Part shown: positions 1-8,771 of the stretch, piece after piece | Numbering within the stretch: position 1 is the stretch's first letter | How the letters are laid out: each line of letters starts with the position of its first letter | From: CAVRXQ01 sp963831155 | GTDB taxonomy: Bacteria; Actinomycetota; Acidimicrobiia; Acidimicrobiales; Bog-793 | Assembly (NCBI GenBank): GCA_963831155.1 | Contig: CAWHOY010000005.1 | Location: 248,001-312,000 of the forward strand | Length of the DNA: 64,000 nt | Direction of reading: 5' to 3' | Made by a program: the position numbers and the translations under genes | The notes under the pieces: generated by a model | The model's input: the letters and a program-made list of their open reading frames with translations, nothing else | Told to the model about the DNA's origin: nothing | Databases searched by the model: none

Positions 1-782
1 AGCGGGTGGCCATCGGGCAGCGGTTCGGGATCGGTGACGTCGAGGGCCGCCCGGGCGATCGTGCCGTTCTGCAAGGCGGCGACGAGGGCGTCGGTGTCGA
101 CGACGGCGCCGCGGGCGATATTCACGAGCACACAGTCGGGTCGCATCGCCGCCAGCGCGTCGGCGTCGATCAAGCGCCTCGTCGTCGGCGTGACGGCCAG
201 GGCGAGCACGACGACCAGAGCAGTGGAGAGAGCGTCCTTCAATGCGTCGACGCCCACTGTGCGGTCGGCGCCTTGCAGCGGCTCGGGGCGTTGGCGGACG
301 ACCGTGATATCGGCGCGGAACGGTTGCAACAATCCGATCAGCGAGGCAGCGATGCCCCCGGCACCGACGATCGTCACCGGCTGGTCGAAGAGCGTCGTCG
401 CTGCCGGGCGCCCCCACGACGCCGCGCGGGCGCGTTCGGGAAGGTCTCGCAGGCAGGCGAGCGCGAGGGCGAGCGCGTGCTCGGCGACCGGTTCCGCGTA
501 GAGACCTTTTGCCGAAGTCCAGACACGGGTGTCGTCGATGATGCCGGCGTCGACGACGCGTTCGATTCCCGCCATCGGTAGCTGCACCCAGTCGATCGAC
601 GGGTGCAGCTCCAAGACCTTTTTCAGCTCGGGGACGGTCCGAGGAGCCAAGTCGGTCCAGATGAGGGCGTTCGGCTCGTCAGAGAGCGAAGTAGGTACGC
701 CGCCGCCTGCTCCAATGGCGTTGTCCATCAACCCGTCCGCGACGGGGCCGACGGCGACGCGGGCCGTCCGTGAGTCAGTCAA
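1..782 (-). CDS. D-isomer-specific 2-hydroxyacid dehydrogenase, C-terminus cut by window edge
   Basis: The reverse strand reads as about 260 residues of an NAD(P)-dependent D-2-hydroxyacid dehydrogenase that runs off the left edge. Visible signatures are the Rossmann loop VGAGGIAASL, the region LYAEPVAEHALALALA before it, and the catalytic-arginine segment VNIARGAVVDTDAL followed by LDVTDPEPLPDGHP. The family reduces 2-oxoacids or oxidises D-2-hydroxyacids in the cytoplasm; the substrate cannot be told from this sequence. The start is uncertain. A TTG at 782 keeps the N-terminal strand RVAVGP, which is usual for this family, while the first ATG (728) would remove it. No clear ribosome binding site was seen for either. 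The catalytic histidine lies beyond the window. Confidence 0.85.
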   Translation of the reverse strand, partial: MTDSRTARVAVGPVADGLMDNAIGAGGGVPTSLSDEPNALIWTDLAPRTVPELKKVLELHPSIDWVQLPMAGIERVVDAGIIDDTRVWTSAKGLYAEPVAEHALALALACLRDLPERARAASWGRPAATTLFDQPVTIVGAGGIAASLIGLLQPFRADITVVRQRPEPLQGADRTVGVDALKDALSTALVVVLALAVTPTTRRLIDADALAAMRPDCVLVNIARGAVVDTDALVAALQNGTIARAALDVTDPEPLPDGHP

Positions 783-924
783 TCGGGGGTGCCGAGCCGA
801 GGTTCACGGCCGACATCGTGGTCATCGCGTCGCAGCAACCGCAAGCGAGGTGCTCGCACGGCGGATCGCTTCGGCGAGTGTTCGGCGCGTAACGACACGA
901 CAGGGATTCGCGTACGGTGCGGCC

Positions 925-1395
925 ATGCCACCCATCACTCCATTTCTTTGGTTCCACGGCGACGCCGATGAGGCGGTGGACCATTACGTCTCGATTTTTC
1001 CGAATTCGCGCCGAATCAGCGACAGCGCGTACGGACCGCGCATGCCCCTTCCCGAGGGGACGACGCTGACCGTTGTATTCGAGCTCGACGGCCAACCGTT
1101 CATCGCGCTGAACGGCGAACCGGACTTCCCGTTCACGGCGGCGGTTTCTTTCGTCGTCGGCTGCGAGACCCAGGAAGAGGTCGACTACTACTGGGAACGC
1201 CTCCTCGAGGATGGTCAGCCTTCGCAGTGCGGCTGGCTCACCGACCGCTACGGGCTCTCGTGGCAGGTCGTGCCGAACCGCCTCGGCGAGCTGGTCAGCG
1301 ACCCCGATCCTGATCGTGCGAATCGCGCACTCGAAGCGATGATGAAGATGGTGAAGATCGACCTCGCCGAACTCGAGGCAGCTGCCGCCGGATGA
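925..1395 (+). CDS. PhnB/VOC-family protein (3-demethylubiquinone methyltransferase-like fold)
   Basis: This 156-residue protein begins MPPITPFLWF and carries the pattern of the PhnB-like branch of the vicinal-oxygen-chelate superfamily: DEAVDHYVSIFPNS near the N-terminus, ALNGEPDFPFT in the middle and the C-terminal block CGWLTDRYGLSWQVVP. Members of this branch are small soluble dimers, often annotated as 3-demethylubiquinone-9 3-methyltransferase-like, with no proven reaction. The ATG at 925 is chosen because the family homology starts there; the frame is open upstream to 529, but that part looks like antisense of the neighbouring dehydrogenase. It is divergent from the dehydrogenase and lies just before the tRNA-Leu. 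Family call firm, function unknown. Confidence 0.85.
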   Translation: MPPITPFLWFHGDADEAVDHYVSIFPNSRRISDSAYGPRMPLPEGTTLTVVFELDGQPFIALNGEPDFPFTAAVSFVVGCETQEEVDYYWERLLEDGQPSQCGWLTDRYGLSWQVVPNRLGELVSDPDPDRANRALEAMMKMVKIDLAELEAAAAG

Positions 1396-1457
1396 GGGCG
1401 ACTGGAAAGTCGCCAGGCGCTGAGGAGCGAAATCCGGGCGAGGTACCGTGAAGAAGA

Positions 1458-1540
1458 GCCCGGATGACGGAACGGTAGACGTGATGGCCTCAAAAGCCAT
1501 TGTCCGCAAGGGCGTGTGGGTTCGAATCCCACTCCGGGCA
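1458..1540 (+). tRNA. tRNA-Leu (anticodon CAA)
   Basis: The 83-base segment folds as a class II tRNA. The acceptor stem GCCCGGA pairs with TCCGGGC, with discriminator A at 1540. The anticodon stem ATGGC/GCCAT encloses the loop CTCAAAA, giving anticodon CAA (UUG codons). A long variable arm (about 15 bases, with a GTCC/GGGC-like stem) is typical of tRNA-Leu. The T arm is GTGGG-TTCGAAT-CCCAC. The CCA end is not encoded. Confidence 0.95.
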
Positions 1541-1992
1541 CTGCGAGTCCTTGACCCCATTTAGTGGACCACGTTTTATGACAACGCGGCCGTGGCGAGG
1601 ACTCGCCAAACGGGGCCAGTGGTCACGATCCGCCCTCGTCTTCCGCGGTGTTCGCTAGCGGCGCGAGCCAACTTCCTCCGTCGGCGAAGCGATTCTCGAT
1701 CGCTCCCGGCCCTAGTGGCACGTCGATGTAGTCCTCAAGGAAGATCGCAATCGGCTGCTCGAGGGATCCTCTCAATCGTTTGATTTGCGATCTACCAGTG
1801 GCCGAAGGCTCTGTGCGACCTGCCTTGCCCGAGCGACCGCAATGGGCCAACTCAGTGTGACCTGAGTTTCCCGGTCGCAGTGACTTTCGACTCTGGCACC
1901 ACGCTCCGTCTTCGTGAAATTTGGAACGAACTGCAAGCGTGTGCGGAACGACGGACAAAGGGGGCGCTGAGCAGCGGGAGGAGAGGCACGAC
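1541..1992. other. Intergenic region of about 450 bp after tRNA-Leu; no confident gene
   Basis: No convincing gene was found between the tRNA and the first exported protein. A reverse-strand frame is open from 2129 to 1623. Its last 60 residues (for example PIAIFLEDYIDVPLGPGAIE) look more protein-like than random, but no plausible start or family was recognised; it may be the tail of a decayed gene. The position directly downstream of a tRNA is compatible with an old integration site, but no repeat of the tRNA 3' end was seen. Confidence 0.4.
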
Positions 1993-2571
1993 ATGGATCG
2001 CGGGACGGTATTTCGAAAGTCGTGGACGGCGTTCCACCATAAGCGTGGAGCGCACACGGTGCGGTTCCTCTCGGTGATCTTCGCGGCAGTGGCGCTCGGC
2101 ATTTGTGCCAGTCCAGCGTCCGCGGTCACAACGAAGACCGTCTCATTCAGCGGGCACTACTCCGGTACCGCGTCGCTCGTCATCGACAACGGTGCGGTCA
2201 CCATCACCTCGATTACGGGTAGGGGAACGAGCACGCCGTCGATCATCGGCGCGAGCACCGTCTCCGGTCACGGCACCGCCTCCGCCTCCGCGCAGTGTGA
2301 TCCGTTCGGGGGCACCGGCGCGATCGTCGGAGCGAAGAGCAAGATCACGTTTTCGGTCAGCAGCTCGACTGCGACGGGGTGCTCGAGCGGAGAGAGCGGC
2401 CCTATCACGGTCACCTTCCACGGCACCGCCAGGGCCACCGGGGGCACCGGCTCCGCGAAGGGAGCGTCAGGGTCGCTTCGTTTCAGTGGCTCACTGAAGC
2501 TCGCCAACACGTCCGGGACTCAGAGTGGGACGTTCACAGTGACCATGAGCGGGAAGTTGTCGATCAAGTGA
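1993..2571 (+). CDS. Exported Ser/Thr/Gly-rich protein of unknown function
   Basis: This 192-residue protein has an N-terminal signal peptide: a basic stretch ending at about residue 22, the hydrophobic core FLSVIFAAVALGICA, and a likely signal peptidase I site after ASPASA. The mature part is rich in Ser, Thr and Gly and looks all-beta (repeated hydrophobic alternation such as TASLVIDNGAVTITSI), ending in the strand TFTVTMSGKLSIK. Two cysteines in the mature chain could form a disulfide. The ATG at 1993 is chosen over the open frame from 1921 because GGGAGGAGAG lies about 7 bases upstream and the signal peptide then has normal length. No family was recognised. It is the first of three consecutive exported proteins on this strand. 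Confidence 0.75.
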   Translation: MDRGTVFRKSWTAFHHKRGAHTVRFLSVIFAAVALGICASPASAVTTKTVSFSGHYSGTASLVIDNGAVTITSITGRGTSTPSIIGASTVSGHGTASASAQCDPFGGTGAIVGAKSKITFSVSSSTATGCSSGESGPITVTFHGTARATGGTGSAKGASGSLRFSGSLKLANTSGTQSGTFTVTMSGKLSIK

Positions 2572-2642
2572 GGGTCCCAGTGCACGTGGAAAAAGACGCG
2601 AATCAAAAAAGGGCAACAACGAGAGAAGTACGAGGAGGTTCG

Positions 2643-3227
2643 GTGAAGAAACTCCTAATGACCTTGAGCATCAGCGTGCTGGTGGTTTCAGGATTAGGCG
2701 CTTTCGCGTTCGCTGTCGGCGGCGCTGGAGCGACGAGTCAGCCATACATGGGCAAGCCGTACATGGGCACGACCGGGACACTCGCGCCACCGTACGGGGC
2801 AGCGAACAAGCACAGGCTCTTCATCGACGTGGACACGGTCCAGGGATCGGGCGGCAATCCGAAGCCCGCGGCAGGTTGCTCGATGACGAACCTGTTCGTC
2901 CAAGGGCAACAGGTCGTCTTCCGGATGTGGGGTGTCGACGTCACGACTGGCGGAAACGCGCTCACCAATAAGAACGTCGCGGAAGCGTTCGTGACGATCC
3001 CAGGTGTCTCGAGCCCCATTCCGCTCGTCTATGGGACACACGGAACTGTCTCGTTCTGGGCGGCCCCTTGGTCGACCGCGGGCTACCCGCTCGGGGTTGT
3101 GAACTTTACCGTGACGGTCATTACCAAGGCTGTGCCGAAGACACACACGCACCCCAAGATCCCAGAGCAAAAGCTGGTCTACTCGCAGATCGGACTGGCG
3201 TCACCGTCGGTCCTCACGATCACCTAG
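2643..3227 (+). CDS. Exported protein of unknown function
   Basis: This 194-residue protein starts at GTG 2643 behind a good ribosome binding site (AGGAGG about 4 bases upstream). The N-terminus (MKKLLMTLSISVLVVSGLG) is a typical signal peptide, with likely cleavage around AGA-TSQ. After it comes a short near-repeat, PYMGKPYMG, then a predicted beta-rich domain containing CSMTNLFVQGQQVVFRMWG and a HTHPK stretch close to the C-terminus. Only one cysteine is left in the mature part. The downstream neighbour is another exported beta-rich protein, and the three may be made together, although the 70-200 bp gaps allow separate promoters. No family recognised. Confidence 0.75.
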   Translation: MKKLLMTLSISVLVVSGLGAFAFAVGGAGATSQPYMGKPYMGTTGTLAPPYGAANKHRLFIDVDTVQGSGGNPKPAAGCSMTNLFVQGQQVVFRMWGVDVTTGGNALTNKNVAEAFVTIPGVSSPIPLVYGTHGTVSFWAAPWSTAGYPLGVVNFTVTVITKAVPKTHTHPKIPEQKLVYSQIGLASPSVLTIT

Positions 3228-3433
3228 AGCCAGCGTGCCTCCCGTCCGGTCCCCAGATTGGATCGTGAGTCGCTTCGATAAGTCGGTACCCGAATCGCGA
3301 GCCTCGGCGAAACGCCCCTCGCACCTGGACGGCAGCGATCTCGTCGAAACCAAAAGGGGACCGGCGGTCCCTCTCCGGCCGCTGGCAAAACAGTTTGTCC
3401 GAGCAGGAACGAGCAGAACGTGAAAGGAACCCG

Positions 3434-5023
3434 ATGACGAGACACTGGAAGGCGCCGGGATTCGGGATTGCGCTCGCCGCGATGCTGGTCGTCGGCATTC
3501 TTCTCCTGCCGGCATCGACCAGCGCCCCTGCGGCCACGTCGAGTACTTCCGGCATCACGCTGCAGTCCCCGAACATCCCCGGGGTGGCGCCGCTCCCAGG
3601 ACCGATCGCTGCTCCCGCCTCTGTGAGTCCAAACATCGGGATCCTCACAGTGACGCCCGAACAGGCGGTGATCGGAACCCCGATCACGATCTCAGGCTCG
3701 AAACTCCCAGCCAACCAGAGCGTTGAGCTCACCTGGTCGACGGCTGACGTCACCTGGGTGGTTGACCCTGAGCCCGACACCGTCAACTACCTCGGACGGT
3801 CCTCGACACCCATGACGGTCGTGCTAGCGACGACGTCCACTAACGCCGATGGCTCGTTCAGCGTCACATTGAAGGCGCCCGACGACTGGGGCGGAATCCA
3901 CAACATCTACGCCGTCATCAACGGAGTTGAAGACGCCCACGGCGGGTTCATCATCCTGCGGAAGCTGACCGTCACGCCGCGGAGCGGCCCGATCGGAACG
4001 CCCATCACCATCACCTACAGCGGGCTCGGCGCGTCGTTATACGAGGGCGGCGCCTCTTTGCTGTATGACAACCACTACGTCGGCGAGATGATGGCGAATT
4101 GGACACGCGGTGCTGCGCAGGTAACGATTCGTGCTACGGGCGCTGTCGGCCCGCACACCATACAAGTCGGCGACGCGATCAGCTTCCTCTATCTGAACTA
4201 CCAACAGTCGCCGCTGCCGTACATCAACGGCGGTGCAAAGACCTTCACGGTGACAAAGGGCGACGACCCACCGCCGCCTTCGATCGAGTGGCCGGTGGAT
4301 GTCGCCCCGACAATCGGCGCGAAGACGACGCTCAACGAGGGGGGTCTTTCGACCTCGGGAGACGTGCAGGCAACGCTGGCGTCCACCCGCGGTCCCGTCA
4401 ACACCCGCGTTGCGCTTACCGCGTCGGGGCTGACGTCGACGAGTCCCGTCGAGCTCGAGTGGTCAACCGTCGTCGGCAGTCGGGTCAACTGCACCAGCGT
4501 CTGCTGGGACTTCGTTTCGACGCCGCTCGGTAGCGCGACACCCTCGGGGGGATCGTTCGAGCAGATGATCAAGGTTCCGGACGGTCTCGGCGGATGGCAC
4601 GTCGTTCAGGTCGTTCAGAATGGTCAGACCGTCGCACAAGTGCCTTTCTACGTCGAAGAGAGCATCGTCGGTCGCGGGGTGAGTTCTCTTGTTGTGAAGG
4701 AAGGACAGCCGTTTACGATTCACCTGAAGGGCGTCGGCTGGACGCAACTCGACAACACGGTCGCGGTTGACTACGACAACAGTTACGTCGGATACGCGTG
4801 TGGCTTCAATTCGAACGGAGACGTCAAACTGCACCTTCGTGCGACCGGCGGTCCCGGTGTTCATCTCATCGACATCTACCCGATGATCTACACGGAGTCG
4901 CCGTCATTCGCGAACACGCCGTATGGCATGGTGCCCGTGTTGACCTATGCGCGAGACGAGCCCGCCTTGGCGCTCGGTTATCACCTGCCGGCGATCAGGC
5001 TTGCGATCACGGTCGTGAAATAG
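3434..5023 (+). CDS. Exported IPT/TIG-like beta-domain protein with internal duplication
   Basis: This 529-residue protein has a signal peptide (hydrophobic core GIALAAMLVVGILLLPA, cleavage near APA-ATS). The mature chain looks like immunoglobulin-like TIG modules (VTPEQAVIGTPITISGSKLP and VTPRSGPIGTPITITYSGLG). It appears to be duplicated. The first half has VELTWST, then an APDDWGGIHNIYAV segment, then LLYDNHYVGEMM with IRATGAVGPHTIQV. The second half repeats these as VELEWST, VPDGLGGWHVVQVV, VDYDNSYVGYA and LRATGGPGVHLIDI. No enzyme motif was seen; a cell-surface or binding role is likely. The ATG at 3434 follows AAAGGAAC. The gap before the gene (3228-3433) holds a short perfect hairpin, GGGACC-GGC-GGTCCC (3357-3371), without a T-run. 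The gene ends 3 bases from the convergent MMPL gene. Confidence 0.75.
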   Translation: MTRHWKAPGFGIALAAMLVVGILLLPASTSAPAATSSTSGITLQSPNIPGVAPLPGPIAAPASVSPNIGILTVTPEQAVIGTPITISGSKLPANQSVELTWSTADVTWVVDPEPDTVNYLGRSSTPMTVVLATTSTNADGSFSVTLKAPDDWGGIHNIYAVINGVEDAHGGFIILRKLTVTPRSGPIGTPITITYSGLGASLYEGGASLLYDNHYVGEMMANWTRGAAQVTIRATGAVGPHTIQVGDAISFLYLNYQQSPLPYINGGAKTFTVTKGDDPPPPSIEWPVDVAPTIGAKTTLNEGGLSTSGDVQATLASTRGPVNTRVALTASGLTSTSPVELEWSTVVGSRVNCTSVCWDFVSTPLGSATPSGGSFEQMIKVPDGLGGWHVVQVVQNGQTVAQVPFYVEESIVGRGVSSLVVKEGQPFTIHLKGVGWTQLDNTVAVDYDNSYVGYACGFNSNGDVKLHLRATGGPGVHLIDIYPMIYTESPSFANTPYGMVPVLTYARDEPALALGYHLPAIRLAITVVK

Positions 5024-5026
5024 CCG

Positions 5027-7198
5027 CTACTCAGCGCGTGCCGGGGCCTCGCCTTCGCGGTTGTCGATGGGCGAGGCCTCGATGCGCGCTAGGTGGGCAA
5101 ACGGTTCGGGTAGCCACCAGCTCCAGGGGCCAAGCATCGTCATAAGGCTCGGCATGAGCAGCCCGCGGACGACGGTCGCGTCGATGAGAACGCCGAGCGC
5201 GAGCCCGACGCCAAGCTCCTGAAGATCGACCACGCGTCCGGCGACGAGCCCAGAAAGTGCGCCGACCATGATCAGCGCCGCGGCGGTGACGATGCGTCCC
5301 GTTCGGGCGAGCCCCTCGGTGACGGCGCCCCTCGTATCGAGTCCGTGGTCCCGCGCCTCGCGCATGCGTTGCACGAGGAAGAACTCGTAGTCCATCGAGA
5401 GGCCGAAGAGCACCGCGAAGAGAAAGACCGGGACCCACGCCTCGATTTGAGAGACGCGGTAGAGGCCGAGCACGTCAGCGCCGACGCCGAAGCGGAAGAT
5501 CACAACGAGCAGTCCATACGTCGCGGCGATCGAGATCGCATCGAGGAGGACGGCCATCAATGGCAGCAGAAGCGAGCGGAAAGCGCGCAACATCACAAAG
5601 TATGCGAGCACGAGCACGATGAGGATGATCCACGGGAACACTCCATAGACGCGCGCCACAAAGTCGACACCCTCGGCGGGGGCGCCCCCAACGAAGACGC
5701 GGGTCGACGAAGGAAACCGAGCGGCGGGAATGAATCGGAGACGCAGATCGCTGACGAGTTGACGGGATGCGATTTCGCCAAAGTCTTGGCGGCCGATGAC
5801 AACGACCTGACCGTATCGGCCAGAGGGATCGATGTAAGGTGCTTTCGAGCCGATCTCCACGATGTAGACCTCAGGATCGCTCACGAGTTCCCGTGCGAGC
5901 CGAAGCGTCGCCGCGGTCAGTGCAGGTGTGCGTGCTATTCCAGGCGCGCCAGTGTCGAAGACAACCTCAATCGGAGTAATCACACCTGACCCGACGCGAT
6001 CACGGAGGAGTGCCAGGCCTCGAGCGGACGCCGTGTACCCCGGGATTGCCGAGATCGATCCCGGGGTGAGCTGGAGCCAGGCGATCGGGACGACGGCTGC
6101 GAGGAGCGCCGCGGTCGAGCCACCCAGCACGACGACGGGTCGCCGCGCGACCGTGTAAGCGATCCGTGTCCAAAAGCCGCGCTCGATAACGCGCGCCTTC
6201 CCGAATCGTCGAAGGCGCATGCCCCGCACGCCGCGTCGTCCGAGCAACGAAAGCAGCGTCGGCTGCAGCGTCAGCGTCGCGACGATGGAAACGAGGGGAA
6301 CCAAACATCCTGCGATTCCCAACGAGCGGACGAAGGGCACCGGAACGATCAGCATCGCCGAAAGCCCGATCGCGACGGCAAGCCCCGAATAGAGCACCGT
6401 TCGGCCTGCCGTCGCCATGGTGTGCACGATCGCGTCGTCGACGCTCCGGTCTTCTGCACCGAGTTCCTCCTTAAAGCGGTGCACGATGAGGAGTGAGTAG
6501 TCGACGGCGAGCCCGAGTCCGATGAAGAGAACGAGATTCGGAACGTAGAGCGCGATCAGGATCTCGCGCGCGATCGCGTAGACGATCGCGAGTGCCGCCG
6601 CCGAGGTGCAGACAGCGATGGCGAGTGGCGTCACCACCGCCGCGGAGAGCTCGAGAACGACGACGAGCAGTAGCAACGCGACCGGAACCGCGATGATTTC
6701 ACCCCGGCGCAGGTCCGAGGCGAGGATCGGGATGACGTCGTGCTGGATCGCGGGTTCTCCGGTCACGTAAGCGAGGGGGAACGCCCGTTTTTCTAAAGCA
6801 TGTCGCAGCGCATCCGTATAGGACGCTGCTTTTTGCAGGTCGAGTGACGTGTTGACGTTGGCGTAGAGGATGCCGGGCGCTGAACTGAATTTCGTGGCGC
6901 GTCCAGTGCGCACAGAGCGAGCCGCGAGGACGAGGTGCTTGTCCAACGTTCGGATTGTTAGCGCCGATGGATGTCGAACGGGGTAGACGACGGTGAACGA
7001 GCCCTCGGGGTTTTCGCCAAAATGCCGCGCCAAGATCGCGTCTGCGTGTGCGGAAGCCGTTCCGGGAACGGCGAGAGAGGTCGAAAGAAGGCCTGAGAGC
7101 CGTGCCGCCGAAATCGCGCCAACGACGACGATCGCGATCCAGAATCCGATCACGACAAAACGCCAGCGAACGACAGCGCGAGTCCAGCGCTCGAGCAT
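5027..7198 (-). CDS. MMPL/RND-family membrane transporter
   Basis: This 723-residue protein has the two-fold RND architecture: transmembrane segment 1 near residues 13-35, a large extracytoplasmic loop, a block of five or six helices, a second loop, and a second helix block. The paired Asp-Tyr residues that carry protons in MmpL proteins are visible as LAVDYSLLIVHRF in the first block and LSMDYEFFLVQRM in the second. Members export lipids or small molecules across the membrane using the proton gradient; actinobacterial ones often move cell-envelope lipids. The ATG at 7198 (MLERWTRAVVRWR) fits the family start; an in-frame extension to 7309 adds a non-conserved tail. It is convergent with the exported TIG-like protein, so any partnership is speculative. 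Confidence 0.88.
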   Translation of the reverse strand: MLERWTRAVVRWRFVVIGFWIAIVVVGAISAARLSGLLSTSLAVPGTASAHADAILARHFGENPEGSFTVVYPVRHPSALTIRTLDKHLVLAARSVRTGRATKFSSAPGILYANVNTSLDLQKAASYTDALRHALEKRAFPLAYVTGEPAIQHDVIPILASDLRRGEIIAVPVALLLLVVVLELSAAVVTPLAIAVCTSAAALAIVYAIAREILIALYVPNLVLFIGLGLAVDYSLLIVHRFKEELGAEDRSVDDAIVHTMATAGRTVLYSGLAVAIGLSAMLIVPVPFVRSLGIAGCLVPLVSIVATLTLQPTLLSLLGRRGVRGMRLRRFGKARVIERGFWTRIAYTVARRPVVVLGGSTAALLAAVVPIAWLQLTPGSISAIPGYTASARGLALLRDRVGSGVITPIEVVFDTGAPGIARTPALTAATLRLARELVSDPEVYIVEIGSKAPYIDPSGRYGQVVVIGRQDFGEIASRQLVSDLRLRFIPAARFPSSTRVFVGGAPAEGVDFVARVYGVFPWIILIVLVLAYFVMLRAFRSLLLPLMAVLLDAISIAATYGLLVVIFRFGVGADVLGLYRVSQIEAWVPVFLFAVLFGLSMDYEFFLVQRMREARDHGLDTRGAVTEGLARTGRIVTAAALIMVGALSGLVAGRVVDLQELGVGLALGVLIDATVVRGLLMPSLMTMLGPWSWWLPEPFAHLARIEASPIDNREGEAPARAE

Positions 7199-7363
7199 CG
7201 GCGCAGCGTAACGGGGACTGCTCTGATTACGTCCGACGTCGGCTCGGATTACTGCCGCAGTCGGTTGAAGCAACTTGGATGTACTAGGTGCGTCTCGTCC
7301 GCGACTCACGGTCGGCAGGTAAAGCTACGCAGGAACCAGCGACACGCGATGAGGAGGCGGGTC

Positions 7364-7719
7364 ATGGCCCAACAGACCGAGCACCGCAGTTTCGGGTCAC
7401 CTGACGAGGTGAGGGACTTCCCCAACGGCAAGGCAGAGATCCTGAAGATCGGGGAGACCGAGATCGGGCGACTCGTGTTCCGGCCTGGATGGCGCTGGTC
7501 AGACGATGTCAAACCGATCATGGGCACCGACAGCTCACCGCCCCGCACTTCCAGTACTACGTCTCGGGGCGACTCGCGATCCGCATGGACACCGGCACCG
7601 GGTTCGTGGCCGCCCCGGGAGACGTCACCTCGTTGCTGAGCGGTCAAGACGCTTGGGGGGTGGGCGGTGAACCAGCCGTCGTCGTGGACTGGTTCGGCGC
7701 TCGTAACTACGCGAAGTAG
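7364..7719 (+). pseudogene. Cupin-domain protein interrupted by a one-base deletion
   Basis: Two overlapping frames together make one small cupin of about 118 residues. The first starts at ATG 7364 behind GAGGAGG and reads MAQQTEHRSFGSPDEV through RLVFRPGWRWSDDVKPIMGTD. Near 7535 the homology moves to the next frame, APHFQYYVSGRLAIRM through PAVVVDWFGARNYAK (stop 7719). Adding one base at AGCTCACC restores a continuous protein, so a single-base deletion, or a sequencing error, explains the break. The cupin beta-barrel motif (PGW...HFQYYVSGR...PGDV) is otherwise complete. Function of this subfamily is unknown. As written the product would be truncated. Confidence 0.8.
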
Positions 7720-7864
7720 ACGCGGTCATGGAACCGATTGGAGTGGTCGAGGCGTTTGGGAAGGCATGGGCGTTGCGATCCAGTGATCGAAGTAGGTCTC
7801 CGGCACGCAGCAAGAATGACACTCACGGCCAGTTCGACGGTCGGGTGAGCGTCGCAGGTTCGAG

Positions 7865-8287
7865 CTAATCGGCGCGCGACGCGTCGGCCGCATCAACCGC
7901 CTGAACGTCTTGGGGACCGTCGAAGATCGCGACGAATAAACAGTCCTCATCCGCGACGGGCGCGTGGTGCATGACGGTCCAAGCAGGAAAGTGACAGTAC
8001 GAACCAGGACCGAGCCGCCGGTCATTGGCGACGAGCGCGCCTTCGAGGACAACGAAGGTGTGCGCCGCCGTATGAAGGTGGCGCTGCGCGTGCAGCCCAG
8101 CCGGATAGCGGATCAAGTAGTGCTCAGCTCCGCTCTGCTCGTTGCGATAGAGCAGTCGCACGCCGATCGGCTGGTCGTAGATGTCCAATTTGGATTGGCG
8201 CAGCTCCAAAGAGGCCAACCGGTCGACGACGATCGGGTCGAGCGACGCGAACGTGGCATTGCTCGGTCCATCCTGGTGGTCGGTCAT
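7865..8287 (-). CDS. Cupin-domain protein (ChrR-like)
   Basis: This 140-residue soluble protein holds a single cupin barrel. Motif 1 is visible as PAGLHAQRHLHTAAHTFVVLEG and motif 2 as LGPGSYCHFPAWTVMHHAP, supplying several histidines suitable for one metal ion. The layout resembles the cupin half of ChrR-type anti-sigma factors and small sugar- or acid-binding cupins; without a zinc-binding anti-sigma domain an enzymatic or ligand-binding role is more likely. It starts at ATG 8287 and is transcribed away from the YjbQ gene, with about 70 bp between their starts. Reaction unknown. Confidence 0.8.
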   Translation of the reverse strand: MTDHQDGPSNATFASLDPIVVDRLASLELRQSKLDIYDQPIGVRLLYRNEQSGAEHYLIRYPAGLHAQRHLHTAAHTFVVLEGALVANDRRLGPGSYCHFPAWTVMHHAPVADEDCLFVAIFDGPQDVQAVDAADASRAD

Positions 8288-8359
8288 GAGATGGCATCGT
8301 AAAAGTCGATCCGCCCACCTTCACCCCACCAGTCCGGTCGAACAAGGAGGACCCCAGGA

Positions 8360-8761
8360 ATGGAGAGCGCCGAGCACGAGGTCAGCACTGGCGACGAGCT
8401 CGTCACGGACTTGACGGAACGGCTCGTGGGTTTTTGTCGCGACAGAGGGGACGGATTGGTGAGCGTCTTCGTCCCGCACGCGACGGCGGGGCTTGCCCTG
8501 ATGGAGACGGGCTCGGCATCGGAGGAGGACCTCTCCCGCGTCCTCGAGCGGCTGTTCCCCGTTGACGCCTCGTACCGGCACCGGCACGGCTCATCGGGAC
8601 ACGGCCGCGACCATGTCGTTCCGTGCTTTATCTCTCCGTCGGTCACCGTCCCGGTCGAGAGCGGAACCCCGCTGCTTGGCACGTGGCAGAGTCTCGTTCT
8701 CGTCGACACCAACCGCGACAATCCGAGACGGCGGGTGCGCTTCAGCTTCCTTGCCGGTTGA
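8360..8761 (+). CDS. YjbQ/UPF0047 family protein (secondary thiamine-phosphate synthase-like)
   Basis: This 133-residue protein carries the full UPF0047 signature: VFVPHATAGLALMETG in the first half, then the histidine-rich segment HRHGSSGHGRDHVVP, and the closing SLVLVDTNRD. The family is a compact trimeric fold; the E. coli member has weak thiamine-phosphate synthase activity, but the physiological role is not settled. The start at ATG 8360 follows AAGGAGG with 9 bases spacing. The next gene (MenC-like) begins 10 bases after its stop, so the two are probably co-transcribed, though no functional link is known. Confidence 0.9.
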   Translation: MESAEHEVSTGDELVTDLTERLVGFCRDRGDGLVSVFVPHATAGLALMETGSASEEDLSRVLERLFPVDASYRHRHGSSGHGRDHVVPCFISPSVTVPVESGTPLLGTWQSLVLVDTNRDNPRRRVRFSFLAG

Positions 8762-8771
8762 GACAGGTTCC

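Noticed and set aside
3357..3371. GGGACC-GGC-GGTCCC hairpin as an intrinsic terminator
   Set aside because: The stem is only 6 bp and no T-run follows.
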